Source: an uncultured Eubacteriales bacterium (GTDB taxonomy: Bacteria > Bacillota > Clostridia > Lachnospirales > Lachnospiraceae). From it: a stretch of 64,000 nt of DNA. Shown here in pieces: positions 16,020-25,825 of this stretch; the stretch's first letter is position 1; every line of letters begins with the position of its first letter. The DNA is taken from the NCBI GenBank assembly GCA_949284175.1, contig CASDVE010000002.1:62001-126000 (forward strand), read 5' to 3'. Below the pieces are notes generated by a model. It ran no database searches, had not been told where the DNA came from, and worked only from the letters and a program-made list of their open reading frames with translations. A program made the translations under genes and the position numbers.

Positions 16020-19000
16020 ATGAGTAGAAACACATTTAATTTATCAGAAATACAAAAAGCATATTATATGGGTAAATCCAAGGATTTTGAATTAGGCGAT
16101 AAATCTACTCAGGTTACTTATGTCTTTAAAACAAATTTAGATATACAAAAATTTGAGGAGGCACTAAATAAAGAAATTCTACGACAACCTATGCTAAGAG
16201 CAGTTATTCTGAATGATCATGAGCAGAAAGTTCTTGATAAAGTAAGGTATTATAAAATTAAAATACGGGATTATACAGGATTAAGTGAGCAGGATGCAGA
16301 ACAAAGTGTGCTGTCAGAGCGGAATAGGGCTTTCAACCAAGTTTTTCAATCGGATATCTGGCCGTTATTTGAGTGGGTCTATGTTAAGACATGTCATCAG
16401 AATTATTTAATAGCAAGTGCAGACTTATTAATTGCAGATGGAGCCAGTTTGATGACTTTAGTAAAAGAAATTATGTGTATTTATGATGGAAAGGAAAGAG
16501 ATTTAGTTAAAATAGAGCGTACATATGAAGATTACATTAAAGAAAAATATTTAAAAAAGCAGGAAAAAAGATATAAGCGGGCGAAAGAATATTGGATGGA
16601 AAAAATAGATGAAATACCAGCCGCACCATTGTTACCATACAAGGTTAAAAGAAATAGTGTATGTGTAAAAACTACTATTAATAGAGCGACTATAAGTGTA
16701 GAAGAGGAAAATTGGATTAAAATAAAAGAAATATCAAAAAGAATGGGAGTTTCAGAAAGTGTGGCAGTTCTATGTGCATATGTTATCGTTCTCTCTCACT
16801 GGTCGGAAGAAAAGAATTTTACAATTAATATGACCATAACAGAACGTAAAAGATATAATATGCAAAATGTTTTGGGAGATTATACTTCATCGCTTTTGAT
16901 TCCAGTAAATGAGCATGTTGCTGTAGGGGAAATGTTTTGGGATAATGCGAAAGTGTTAAATCACGTATTTATGGATTCATACAGATATAGTATATTCGAA
17001 GGAGTAGAAGTTATAAAAGAAATTGCAAAACATAGAAATATGATTGATAGGGCTGTTATGCCCATTGTTTTTACAAGTCTTTTATTCGAGGAAGATTTGT
17101 ACGATGAAATATATAGATTGGGGGAATTGATAGATGCAATAAGTAAGACGCCACAAGTGATTATCGATTGTCAAGTGGAAGAAAGTCGAGATAAATTATT
17201 TATTACATGGGATTATGTTGAAGAGTATATAGATTTTGAAATAGTCGAACGTATGCTTTCTCAAATGAAGAGAGTTCTAGTAGAGGCTACTGATTGTATG
17301 CCTATAAACAAAAATATATTTGGTTTAACAGAGACCGAAATTAAAATGTGGGATAACTATAATAAAACAGATTGCAATATACCTAGAAAATGTCTGATTG
17401 AAATGTTTTTAGAATCTGTACAGAGATACCCAGATAATATGGCTGTGAGTGACTCAAAAAGGCAACTTACATATAAAGAAATGGATGAACTTTCGGATAT
17501 TCAGGCAGGAAACTTAGTAAAAGAGGGTGTAGGTAAGGGTGACTTTGTTGGTGTTCTAACATATCGATGTGTTGAGACTATTATTAATATCATAGGCGCT
17601 TTAAAAATTGGTGCAGCTTATGTTCCAATTGACTATACGCTTGGAGATGAAAGAAAGCAGTATATATTGAATCAAAGTGGGTGCAGGTGTTTGATGCGGC
17701 CGGAATTAAATGAAAGTAGTGGTGATAAATCTTATAGAAAGCCGGATTATTCTAAATTGAGGGATCATTGTGCATATGTGATATATACATCTGGAACGAC
17801 AGGATTTCCCAAAGGTGTTTCTATTTCAAATACATCGGTTTCAAATACAATACAGGACATAAATTCTCGAATAAATATAAATCAAAAAGATAAATTTTTA
17901 GGATTATCTTCATATGGATTTGATCTGTCAGTCTATGATATATTTGGAGCATTCAGTGCGGGAGCTGAATTAGTTATCATTGAAAATGAAAAAGATCCAA
18001 GAACTATTTCTAAGATTTTAAAGGAGAAAAAGATTACTATTTGGAATTCTGTTCCTGCATTGTGCGAATTAACACTCTCTTATTTGTGCGAAAAAAATAT
18101 TTTCCCGGATCTGAGAAGAGTGCTTTTGAGTGGGGACTGGATATCAATAACATTACCTAAGAAGCTGAAAAGATATTTTATAAATGCGGAAATATATAGT
18201 CTGGGCGGAGCAACAGAAGCTTCTATATGGTCTATTATCTATCCAATAAAAGAAATAAATTCAGAGTGGAACAACATACCATATGGATATCCATTAGCCA
18301 ACCAAAAAATATATGTACTGGATCAAATAACAAAGCAGTTGTGTCCTCCTAATGTGGTAGGAGAAATTTATATTGGAGGTTTAGGCGTAGCAATAGAATA
18401 TCAAAATGATGAAGAAAAGACGAGATTATCTTTTATAAACAATGAAGGGTTGGGAAGGTTATATAAGACGGGGGATAAAGGTGTTTTTTCATATGAAGGA
18501 TATGTAAGGATTTTAGGAAGACTTGATCAGCAAGTGAAGATTAATGGATATCGGATTGAAACGCAAGAAATCGTATCCTGTCTTTTAAAGATTCCTGATA
18601 TTTCTCAGGCTGTAGTGTTACCAATTCATAAACATACACAACTTTGTGGATTTATTGAATGTGAAAAAGTTTCAAAAGAAGAGATCATATCTTTTCTTCA
18701 AGAGTATTTACCTTCGTACATGATTCCACAAAAGATGATATTTTTAAATAAACTTCCGTTAACATCAAACGGGAAGATATGTTATCAAGAACTGAGAAAA
18801 TTAGGAGAAGCTATTTCTGAAGAAGAGATAGTTAAGCCTAGAAATGAGTTAGAAAGCATTGTGGCAGATGTATGGAAAAAGGCTTTAGAAATTGAAAAGG
18901 TAGGGGTTACTCAAAGTTTCTTTGAGCTTGGAGGAGATTCTATTAAAGCCGCATGGGCGTATGCCCTCTTAGAAGAAGCAGGATATGAAATTGAATTTTC

Positions 19001-19103
19001 TATGTTGTATAAGAATAATACAATTGAAAAACTTGCAAAAAAACTTAAGAAAAAAGATATAAAAATGAGGAACCAAGAAAAGATAGAAAGTGGAGAGCTT
19101 TAA
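16020..19103 (+). CDS. Nonribosomal peptide synthetase, Cy-A-PCP, predicted cysteine-specific
   Basis: A one-module synthetase of 1027 residues. Heterocyclization (Cy) domain, about 1-440: it has the Cy version of the active-site motif, DLLIADGAS (Asp135, Asp140, Ser143; pattern DxxxxDxxS), not the HHxxxDG of ordinary condensation domains. Adenylation domain, about 470-920: YTSGTTGFPKG, core FDLSVYDIFG starting near Asp635, catalytic Lys919 in NGKICYQEL. Aligning to the phenylalanine-activating GrsA by eye gives pocket residues D-L-Y-N-L-S-L-I, the classical cysteine code of yersiniabactin and pyochelin enzymes. Carrier domain with LGGDSI (Ser974). There is no aryl-carrier or docking domain before Cy, so its upstream donor is unexplained. 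Confidence 0.92.
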   Translation: MSRNTFNLSEIQKAYYMGKSKDFELGDKSTQVTYVFKTNLDIQKFEEALNKEILRQPMLRAVILNDHEQKVLDKVRYYKIKIRDYTGLSEQDAEQSVLSERNRAFNQVFQSDIWPLFEWVYVKTCHQNYLIASADLLIADGASLMTLVKEIMCIYDGKERDLVKIERTYEDYIKEKYLKKQEKRYKRAKEYWMEKIDEIPAAPLLPYKVKRNSVCVKTTINRATISVEEENWIKIKEISKRMGVSESVAVLCAYVIVLSHWSEEKNFTINMTITERKRYNMQNVLGDYTSSLLIPVNEHVAVGEMFWDNAKVLNHVFMDSYRYSIFEGVEVIKEIAKHRNMIDRAVMPIVFTSLLFEEDLYDEIYRLGELIDAISKTPQVIIDCQVEESRDKLFITWDYVEEYIDFEIVERMLSQMKRVLVEATDCMPINKNIFGLTETEIKMWDNYNKTDCNIPRKCLIEMFLESVQRYPDNMAVSDSKRQLTYKEMDELSDIQAGNLVKEGVGKGDFVGVLTYRCVETIINIIGALKIGAAYVPIDYTLGDERKQYILNQSGCRCLMRPELNESSGDKSYRKPDYSKLRDHCAYVIYTSGTTGFPKGVSISNTSVSNTIQDINSRININQKDKFLGLSSYGFDLSVYDIFGAFSAGAELVIIENEKDPRTISKILKEKKITIWNSVPALCELTLSYLCEKNIFPDLRRVLLSGDWISITLPKKLKRYFINAEIYSLGGATEASIWSIIYPIKEINSEWNNIPYGYPLANQKIYVLDQITKQLCPPNVVGEIYIGGLGVAIEYQNDEEKTRLSFINNEGLGRLYKTGDKGVFSYEGYVRILGRLDQQVKINGYRIETQEIVSCLLKIPDISQAVVLPIHKHTQLCGFIECEKVSKEEIISFLQEYLPSYMIPQKMIFLNKLPLTSNGKICYQELRKLGEAISEEEIVKPRNELESIVADVWKKALEIEKVGVTQSFFELGGDSIKAAWAYALLEEAGYEIEFSMLYKNNTIEKLAKKLKKKDIKMRNQEKIESGEL

Positions 19104-19171
19104 AAGCAAATTTGGAGATCTTTGGCCATTGGAGATAAAAAGTAAAAATATGAAGTATAGGAGGAAGAGTA

Positions 19172-22100
19172 ATGGAGATCAAGGTATTATTAAAAAAATG
19201 CAGTGATTTAGGAATACAATTGTGGATTGAAGATGGAAGAGTCAAATTCAGCGCGCCATTAGGTGTAATGACAGGAGAAATGAAATCAGAATTAAAAGAG
19301 AATAAGGAAAAAATCTTTGACTATCTTTCTAAGACAGAGAGTAACCATGTTAAGCATAATGAAACAGGGCGTTATGAGAAGTTTGAGCTTACAAAGATTC
19401 AGGCTTCTTATGAGTTGGGGAAAACAGGAGTTTATGAATATGGTGGAACTGGTTGCCAGATTTACGTTGAACTTCGATTCAAAGAAATAGAATTGTCAAA
19501 ATTCCAAATGGCATGGGAAAAGGTTATTAAGCGACATGATATGCTTAGAGCAATTATTTTGCCAAGTGGTTATCAAAGAGTTTTGGAAAGAGTTGAAATT
19601 CCTAAAATTCCCCAAATTTTTACTCGGAATAATAAGGAATATGAAGAACAGATCTTGAAAATTAGAAATCTCTATTCTCAAAAAATGTATACTTCTGATA
19701 ATTGGCCGTTATATGATTTGTGTATTACAACGTATGATACAGAAAACATTATCCATTTTTCTATGGACATGCTTATAGGAGATTCCGTCAGTGTGAGAAT
19801 TATTTTGAAAGAGCTTCTTTATTTTTATTCTGGAGAAGACAATAAGTTAGATCAATTAGAAATTACATATAAAGATATTCTTGAGTATAGGCAGAATACT
19901 TTATTTTTACCGAAGCAGTTGGAAAAGAATCAAAGGGACAAAAAATTTTGGATGGAGAGAATAGATACACTTCCAGAACCGCCAGATCTATCGAATAATA
20001 AAAATATATTAGATGCGAAATTTGAACATAAGGTAGCAATCCTTGGGAAAGATACATATTCAAGTCTACTTTCTGCTGCTGCCAAGAAGAATGTAACAAT
20101 ATCTCTATTATTATTTGCAGCATATTCAGAGGTAATAGGAAGATGGTCTAGGAATAAAGAGTATTGTATGAATATAACTACAATGAATAGACCTAATATA
20201 CATCCACAAATTTATAACATTGTCGGAGACTTTACAGATGTAATTATTATGGATGTAAGAGAAACGGATGGTAATTCCTTTGAAAAAAGGATATTAACAT
20301 TACAAGAACGTTTATGGACATTAATGGAACATAATTCGTTTAGTGGTGTGGATGTTATCAGAGAATTGAGGAATAAAAATAGAAATAGCGTCATTGTTCC
20401 ATACATATTTACCAGTACAATTGGTATTGACAATATAGGAACTGAATGTATTGATATTGCATATAGGGAAAGCCGTACTCCTCAAGTATTTATAGATTGC
20501 CAAGTAGGTTGCCGTGATGGTGAACTGGAAATATGTTGGGATATTAGAAAAAGTATATTTAATGGAAATACAGCACAAGAATTATTTGAGGCTTTTGTAA
20601 ATTTGGTATGTGAAATGGCTGAAAATGAAGATATATATCATGAAGAGTTTCCCGTAAAATTGTCTCATTCAAGCAAGGTAATACGAGATAGAGTAAACTC
20701 CACTTTAAAAAAATATGAACCAGAATTCCTGTATGATGGATTTATAAAACAAGTTTTAGAAGAACCGGAAAAAATTGCATTGGTAGATCAGAATGGAAAG
20801 TATACATATAAACAAATGTACGAAATGGCATGTGGAGCTGCGGATAATTTGTATGAACATGGGTTTAAAACTGGGGATAAAGTAGCTGTTATTGCGGAGA
20901 AGAGTGTATTTCAGATCAGTGCTGTTTTAGGAATTTTAATTGCAGGAGGCATTTATGTTCCTATTGATTTGAATCAACCAGACAACAGAATTTTTGAAAT
21001 CCTTATGAATGTAGGTGCTCAAATTGCCTTTGCCACGGATAAACTGAGTAAAAAGATTAGCCAGATAGGCATATCGACAATTACTTCGATTAAAAAAGTA
21101 GATAAACAACCTCAGTTCTTGGAAGTACAACCATCTGAACCAGCATATATAATATTTACTTCTGGTAGCACAGGCATACCTAAAGGAGTAGTAATTTCTC
21201 ATAGGTCAGCCATGAATACTATAAGAGATGTGAATCAACGATTTCAGATTGATTCATCAGATACTGTATTAGGAGTAGCAAATTTAGCATTTGATCTCTC
21301 TGTATTTGATATTTTTGGAACATTTGCAGCAGGCGGAATATTGGTATTACCAGATGAACATAAAATTGATAATGCAGAATATCTTGCTAATTTAGTAGCA
21401 GACAATCAGATTACAGTATGGAACTCAACCCCGGCACAAATGGAAATATTACTTGCAGCTAGTAAAGCTATAAAGAAAAGTGGAAATATGATGCTAAAAA
21501 GAATATTTTTATCAGGAGATTGGATCAATCCTAAACTATCTGAAGAAATCATGGATGTTTATCCAAACGCACAAGTGTATAGTTTGGGAGGAGCAACAGA
21601 GGCATCAATATGGTCAATTTTTCATAAGATTATAAAGGAAGATACAAAAGGAAAAAGTATTCCTTATGGTTGTCCACTATCGAATCAAAGATTTTATATT
21701 CTTGATAAAAAAATGCAAGATTCTCCAGATTGGGTAATTGGTAATTTGTATATAGCTGGAGATGGTCTGGCTTTAGAATATTATGGGGACAAAGAGACAA
21801 CGGATAAAAAGTTTATATATGACGAAAGACTTGGGGAAAGGTTATATTACACAGGAGATATTGGACGATATAGAGAAGATGGAACTATAGAATTTTGGGG
21901 GCGTGAAGATACTCAGGTTAAAATCCGTGGACATCGTATAGAACTGGGTGAAATAGAAAGCGCAATGATTTCTTGCGATAAAGTGAGTCAGGCAGTTGCT
22001 GTTGTTACAGACAGAAATGATAAAGAGAAAAAAATATATGGTTTTGTTGTGCCAGAAAAAAGGAAACTTGAAGATTATTCTTTGATAGGAGAGCGATTAA

Positions 22101-24592
22101 AGCAGTATTTAACACCAATAGCTGATGAAATTACAAAAGACATTGATGGAAAAACTTTTATAGAATATATGGGATATGCAAGTAAATTAGCATTATCAGA
22201 GATAATATTGTTTTTCCAGTCTAAGGGAATATTTACAGTTATAAATAAAAAGCATGAACTTAAGGATATTCTTTATAAAATCGAAGCAAGACCTGAATAT
22301 CATAAGTTAGTAAAGCGTTGGCTTAATGAATTAGTAAGGGAAAAATATGTTTATAATTTAGGAGAGTCATCAGAGTATTATGTAAAAGAAATTATCGATG
22401 CTTCTACTGTAGAGAAATTACGTGACAAGATTAGAGAATTAAATGAAGATGAATTTAAAAATCAGATATCTTTAGAATACTTTGAAAATTCTTCTAATAA
22501 CATACAAGAGCTTTTAAATGGAACGACTAAACCACAGGAAATTCTGTTTCCTCAAGCAAGTACAAATACGGCGTTTAAAGTATATCATGATAATATTTTC
22601 TCTACATGTATGAATAAATTGGCTGTAAAAGCAGTTTTAAAAGCTGTAGATATTATTGAGAAAGAAAATTCAGAACACCCTATAAAAATTTTAGAAATAG
22701 GTGCCGGAACAGGAGGTACAAGTAATGATATATTGCCATATTTGAATGATAAAAATGTAGAATATCATTTCACAGATGTATCAAATTTCTTTCTGAATAA
22801 AGCAAGAGAAAAATATGGGAAATTTCCTTGGATAAAATATCATATTTTTGATATTAATCAGGATTACCAAAAACAAGGAATAGAAGAATCATCTTATGAT
22901 GTTATTTTGTGTGCTAATGTTTTGCATGTTGCAATAAACGGAGATGATGCGTTTGCAACTCTAAAGGCGATTAGCAATTCTAAAGGATTTTTGGTAATCG
23001 TTGATGCAATCAAAGAACTAAATTCTCTATTGACATCAATGGGATTTTTATATCGTGTGGATGCTACAGATGAGAGAAGAGAAAAAGAGGAGATATTTTT
23101 TGAGCTTGAGCATTGGTATAAAAATTTTAATAATTCAGGTGCAGAAATCCTTTATAAGTATCCAAGTGAGGATCATTTCTTGGCGTGTTCTTATCAAAGG
23201 ATATTTGTTGGAAGATTTAACTCAGAAATGGAAGTGATATCAAATAGTGACATAATGAAATATCTAAAAATAAAACTTCCAGACTACATGATTCCAGTAA
23301 AAAACATAATACTGGATCATCTGCCAACTACTAACAATGGGAAGGTGGATAGGAAAAAACTATCAGATTTAATAAAGGCTGAAAAAAATTATAGTATTCA
23401 GTTAAAGGGCGAAGAAACAAAAAATGGGTTGGAAAGACAAATTGAGAGCATATGGATGAGTGTACTTGGTATTGAAAATAGAATAGGACGTGATGCCAGT
23501 TTTTTTGAAATTGGTGGAGACTCGTTATTATTAGCACAAGTAATAGGAAAAATAAAAGAAGAAATAGATTGTGCAAAAGATATTCAATGGGATGAGTTAA
23601 TGCGAATTATGCTCAAGAATAATACTATTTCTTTGTTGTGCAAAGCTTTACAAGGTGAAAAGATAGATGACAATATTGGAAAATTATTACGAGAATTTAG
23701 CGAAGGTGATAAGAATGAAATATTAGTTCTATTCTCAGATGGAACAGGGACTCTTTCCATTTACACACCATTAATCAAAACTCTCAAAAAGAATAGTTAT
23801 AAAAAACAAATTGTAGGATTTAATTGCGGGTACCACAAAGAATATTTATCAATACAAAGGGAGCATTTAATAAAAGAGATTGGAAAACAGTGTGGTCAAT
23901 ATCTGTTATCAATGAATAAAAGAAATTATACGCTTCTTGGACATTGCTTTGGTGGAGCACTTGCTTTAGAGGCTGCAAGATACCTAAAGAATCAGGGAGT
24001 AAATGCTAAATTAATTCTAATTGATAGTAAGCACAGAAAGCAACAAATAGATAATGAATTAATATTAGAAGATGGTTTTGCAAGAATATTAGGAGCTGAT
24101 AACAAAAGCACCGGTTATGATATGGACGATCAGGAAATGGTTAAGAATATTATTGATGATTATCAGATAGAACATAATAAATTTATTGGAGAAGAGGAGT
24201 TCGCGAAAGAAATACAAAAACGTACTGGTAGTAATAGTTATGTGAAATTACTTGAAAAGACACAAGAAGAACGTATTAACAGGATATTTGAATCTGTCTC
24301 AAAAAACAGTGATAATCATTTTTTATATGAATATATTCAATTTATGTCAATTTATCAGGTTTACAAAAAAAGCATGGAAAGCTTCATCGCATATAATCCG
24401 GAACCATTTGATGGAGATGCTATTGCCTTTAATTGCTTAGAAAAAAATGATTTTATTACGGCAATTCCAGGACAAGTGTCTTACATAGTTGATACCGCAG
24501 TTAAAGGAAAGAAGGAAGTTCATATTATAAGGGGAAGTCATATTGGTTGTATGAAAGAAGAGAATATCGCGGACATAGTTAATATTCTATGA
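19172..24592 (+). CDS. PchF-like NRPS: docking, Cy, A with embedded MT, PCP, TE
   Basis: Terminal synthetase of 1806 residues, close to the roughly 1800 of pyochelin synthetase PchF and with the same order. Residues 1-55 look like a TubC-type docking domain (VLLKKCSDLGIQLWIEDG). Cy domain follows, with DMLIGDSVS (Asp199, Asp204, Ser207). A domain: TSGSTGIPKG near 663 and FDLSVFDIFG from about Asp708; pocket residues by eye D-L-F-N-F-S-L-I, cysteine-like. Between A8 (GREDTQVKIRGHR, about 910) and A10 (NNGKVDRKKL, Lys1391) sits a SAM methyltransferase with LEIGAGTGG (about 1174). Carrier Ser1451 in IGGDSL. Thioesterase with GHCFGG, where the nucleophile position is Cys1592, and a final GSHIG histidine. 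Confidence 0.93.
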   Translation: MEIKVLLKKCSDLGIQLWIEDGRVKFSAPLGVMTGEMKSELKENKEKIFDYLSKTESNHVKHNETGRYEKFELTKIQASYELGKTGVYEYGGTGCQIYVELRFKEIELSKFQMAWEKVIKRHDMLRAIILPSGYQRVLERVEIPKIPQIFTRNNKEYEEQILKIRNLYSQKMYTSDNWPLYDLCITTYDTENIIHFSMDMLIGDSVSVRIILKELLYFYSGEDNKLDQLEITYKDILEYRQNTLFLPKQLEKNQRDKKFWMERIDTLPEPPDLSNNKNILDAKFEHKVAILGKDTYSSLLSAAAKKNVTISLLLFAAYSEVIGRWSRNKEYCMNITTMNRPNIHPQIYNIVGDFTDVIIMDVRETDGNSFEKRILTLQERLWTLMEHNSFSGVDVIRELRNKNRNSVIVPYIFTSTIGIDNIGTECIDIAYRESRTPQVFIDCQVGCRDGELEICWDIRKSIFNGNTAQELFEAFVNLVCEMAENEDIYHEEFPVKLSHSSKVIRDRVNSTLKKYEPEFLYDGFIKQVLEEPEKIALVDQNGKYTYKQMYEMACGAADNLYEHGFKTGDKVAVIAEKSVFQISAVLGILIAGGIYVPIDLNQPDNRIFEILMNVGAQIAFATDKLSKKISQIGISTITSIKKVDKQPQFLEVQPSEPAYIIFTSGSTGIPKGVVISHRSAMNTIRDVNQRFQIDSSDTVLGVANLAFDLSVFDIFGTFAAGGILVLPDEHKIDNAEYLANLVADNQITVWNSTPAQMEILLAASKAIKKSGNMMLKRIFLSGDWINPKLSEEIMDVYPNAQVYSLGGATEASIWSIFHKIIKEDTKGKSIPYGCPLSNQRFYILDKKMQDSPDWVIGNLYIAGDGLALEYYGDKETTDKKFIYDERLGERLYYTGDIGRYREDGTIEFWGREDTQVKIRGHRIELGEIESAMISCDKVSQAVAVVTDRNDKEKKIYGFVVPEKRKLEDYSLIGERLKQYLTPIADEITKDIDGKTFIEYMGYASKLALSEIILFFQSKGIFTVINKKHELKDILYKIEARPEYHKLVKRWLNELVREKYVYNLGESSEYYVKEIIDASTVEKLRDKIRELNEDEFKNQISLEYFENSSNNIQELLNGTTKPQEILFPQASTNTAFKVYHDNIFSTCMNKLAVKAVLKAVDIIEKENSEHPIKILEIGAGTGGTSNDILPYLNDKNVEYHFTDVSNFFLNKAREKYGKFPWIKYHIFDINQDYQKQGIEESSYDVILCANVLHVAINGDDAFATLKAISNSKGFLVIVDAIKELNSLLTSMGFLYRVDATDERREKEEIFFELEHWYKNFNNSGAEILYKYPSEDHFLACSYQRIFVGRFNSEMEVISNSDIMKYLKIKLPDYMIPVKNIILDHLPTTNNGKVDRKKLSDLIKAEKNYSIQLKGEETKNGLERQIESIWMSVLGIENRIGRDASFFEIGGDSLLLAQVIGKIKEEIDCAKDIQWDELMRIMLKNNTISLLCKALQGEKIDDNIGKLLREFSEGDKNEILVLFSDGTGTLSIYTPLIKTLKKNSYKKQIVGFNCGYHKEYLSIQREHLIKEIGKQCGQYLLSMNKRNYTLLGHCFGGALALEAARYLKNQGVNAKLILIDSKHRKQQIDNELILEDGFARILGADNKSTGYDMDDQEMVKNIIDDYQIEHNKFIGEEEFAKEIQKRTGSNSYVKLLEKTQEERINRIFESVSKNSDNHFLYEYIQFMSIYQVYKKSMESFIAYNPEPFDGDAIAFNCLEKNDFITAIPGQVSYIVDTAVKGKKEVHIIRGSHIGCMKEENIADIVNIL

Positions 24593-24663
24593 CTGCATTA
24601 TCAACATTGCTTTTTAAATATTGTGGAGTGCTTTTTTATATTTATTTTAGAGGTGGTGAAGGA

Positions 24664-25788
24664 ATGAAGAATGAGATAGTGGCAGTAATTGGATGTGGTG
24701 GATTAATAGGAAGTATGGTTGTTGAAAAACTATTAGAAAAAGGAATTGAAGTGCGAGGAGGTCAAAGACGTAGACCTAACAAAAGAATAATAGATGAGAA
24801 ATTTCAATGGGTACAGTTAGATATTTACAAAGAAGAACAGCTGAGAAATTTTTGCAAAGGTTGTAGGGTGATTCTTAATTGTGCCGGACCATCATATGAG
24901 ATTAAGGAGAAAGTAGCTATAGCTGCTATAAAAGAAAATGTGATATATGTGGATTTATCTGATTCAGTTATGTGTAATGAGGATGTAGTAAGTAGGTTAA
25001 GAAATAAGGGCATTATTATAGTAGGAACAGGGTATGTTCCGGGAATTTCAGGTGCTATTTTGAATTTGATTTCTGAAGAATTTGATTCTGTTGAAAAAGT
25101 GCAAGGCTTTCAATCTGGAAGACAATATAGTACAGAAATAGCATTTGCAGATGTGATACTCAGTTCAATAGCGAACGCTGGATATCCAGATACATATATG
25201 AAAAATGGTAAGATGTACCGTGAAAATGTAGATCCAAATATAAGGAGAATTATTCCAGGTTTTCCAGAAACGGTGTATTTAAAATCATATCTTTCACATG
25301 AAATAATAGATGTTGCGATGAATCTAAATATTCAAGAGATTCATTGGTATAATTCCTTGCCAGATAAAAAACTCATGGATACGATTATTAAATTTTATAG
25401 ACAGATATCAAACCTATCGACATTTGAGATATTGCAAACATATAGGCAGGAGTTTGGGTCGAACTTTGAAAATGGTTCCTCGAAAGATAATTGGTCTGTG
25501 TTACTGTTAGAGGTATATGGATATATCAAGGAAAAAAAGGTAAGGCGCAGATATATATTAAATGTTAATGATAGTAATTATCTTTGCGGAGAAATGGCTA
25601 CATACACAGTATGTAAAGTGATGGAGAAAGGTCTTCAAAAAGGAGTCTATTGGGCAAATAGTATTTTTAATAATAATGAAGTTTCAAATTTAATAAGCAA
25701 TTTACTAGGGATTTCGTTTAGTAGTATTCAGATACCGGCTAGCAGTTGCGATATTTTGGAAATGAATTATGAAACGGACTATGTGTAG
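24664..25788 (+). CDS. Saccharopine-dehydrogenase-like NAD(P)H reductase, putative thiazoline reductase
   Basis: Start at ATG 24664, which places the Rossmann nucleotide-binding loop (VIGCGGLIGS) at the N-terminus and follows GGTGGTGAAGGA. The frame is open 25 codons further, up to an ATG overlapping the synthetase stop, but that part looks non-native. The motif VILNCAGPSYEIKEKVAIAAI followed by YVDLSD is typical of the saccharopine-dehydrogenase NADP-binding superfamily. In thiazoline-forming pathways a reductase turns one thiazoline into thiazolidine before N-methylation. PchG/Irp3 do this with a different (Gfo/Idh/MocA) fold; from memory, saccharopine-dehydrogenase-like replacements also exist. 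The role here is inferred from that logic and the embedded methyltransferase. Confidence 0.72.
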   Translation: MKNEIVAVIGCGGLIGSMVVEKLLEKGIEVRGGQRRRPNKRIIDEKFQWVQLDIYKEEQLRNFCKGCRVILNCAGPSYEIKEKVAIAAIKENVIYVDLSDSVMCNEDVVSRLRNKGIIIVGTGYVPGISGAILNLISEEFDSVEKVQGFQSGRQYSTEIAFADVILSSIANAGYPDTYMKNGKMYRENVDPNIRRIIPGFPETVYLKSYLSHEIIDVAMNLNIQEIHWYNSLPDKKLMDTIIKFYRQISNLSTFEILQTYRQEFGSNFENGSSKDNWSVLLLEVYGYIKEKKVRRRYILNVNDSNYLCGEMATYTVCKVMEKGLQKGVYWANSIFNNNEVSNLISNLLGISFSSIQIPASSCDILEMNYETDYV

Positions 25789-25825
25789 AAAATTTGAAAA
25801 TGATTATTGTAATAGGAGGTAGAAA

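Noticed and set aside
16020-24592. Ordinary condensation domains (HHxxxDG) giving a simple dipeptide
   Set aside because: Both domains carry the cyclization motif DxxxxDxxS, so heterocycle formation is expected.
24589-24663. Longer start of the reductase overlapping the synthetase stop (ATGA)
   Set aside because: The extra 25 residues put a hydrophobic stretch before the Rossmann loop; the ATG at 24664 has a proper ribosome binding site and a normal N-terminus.
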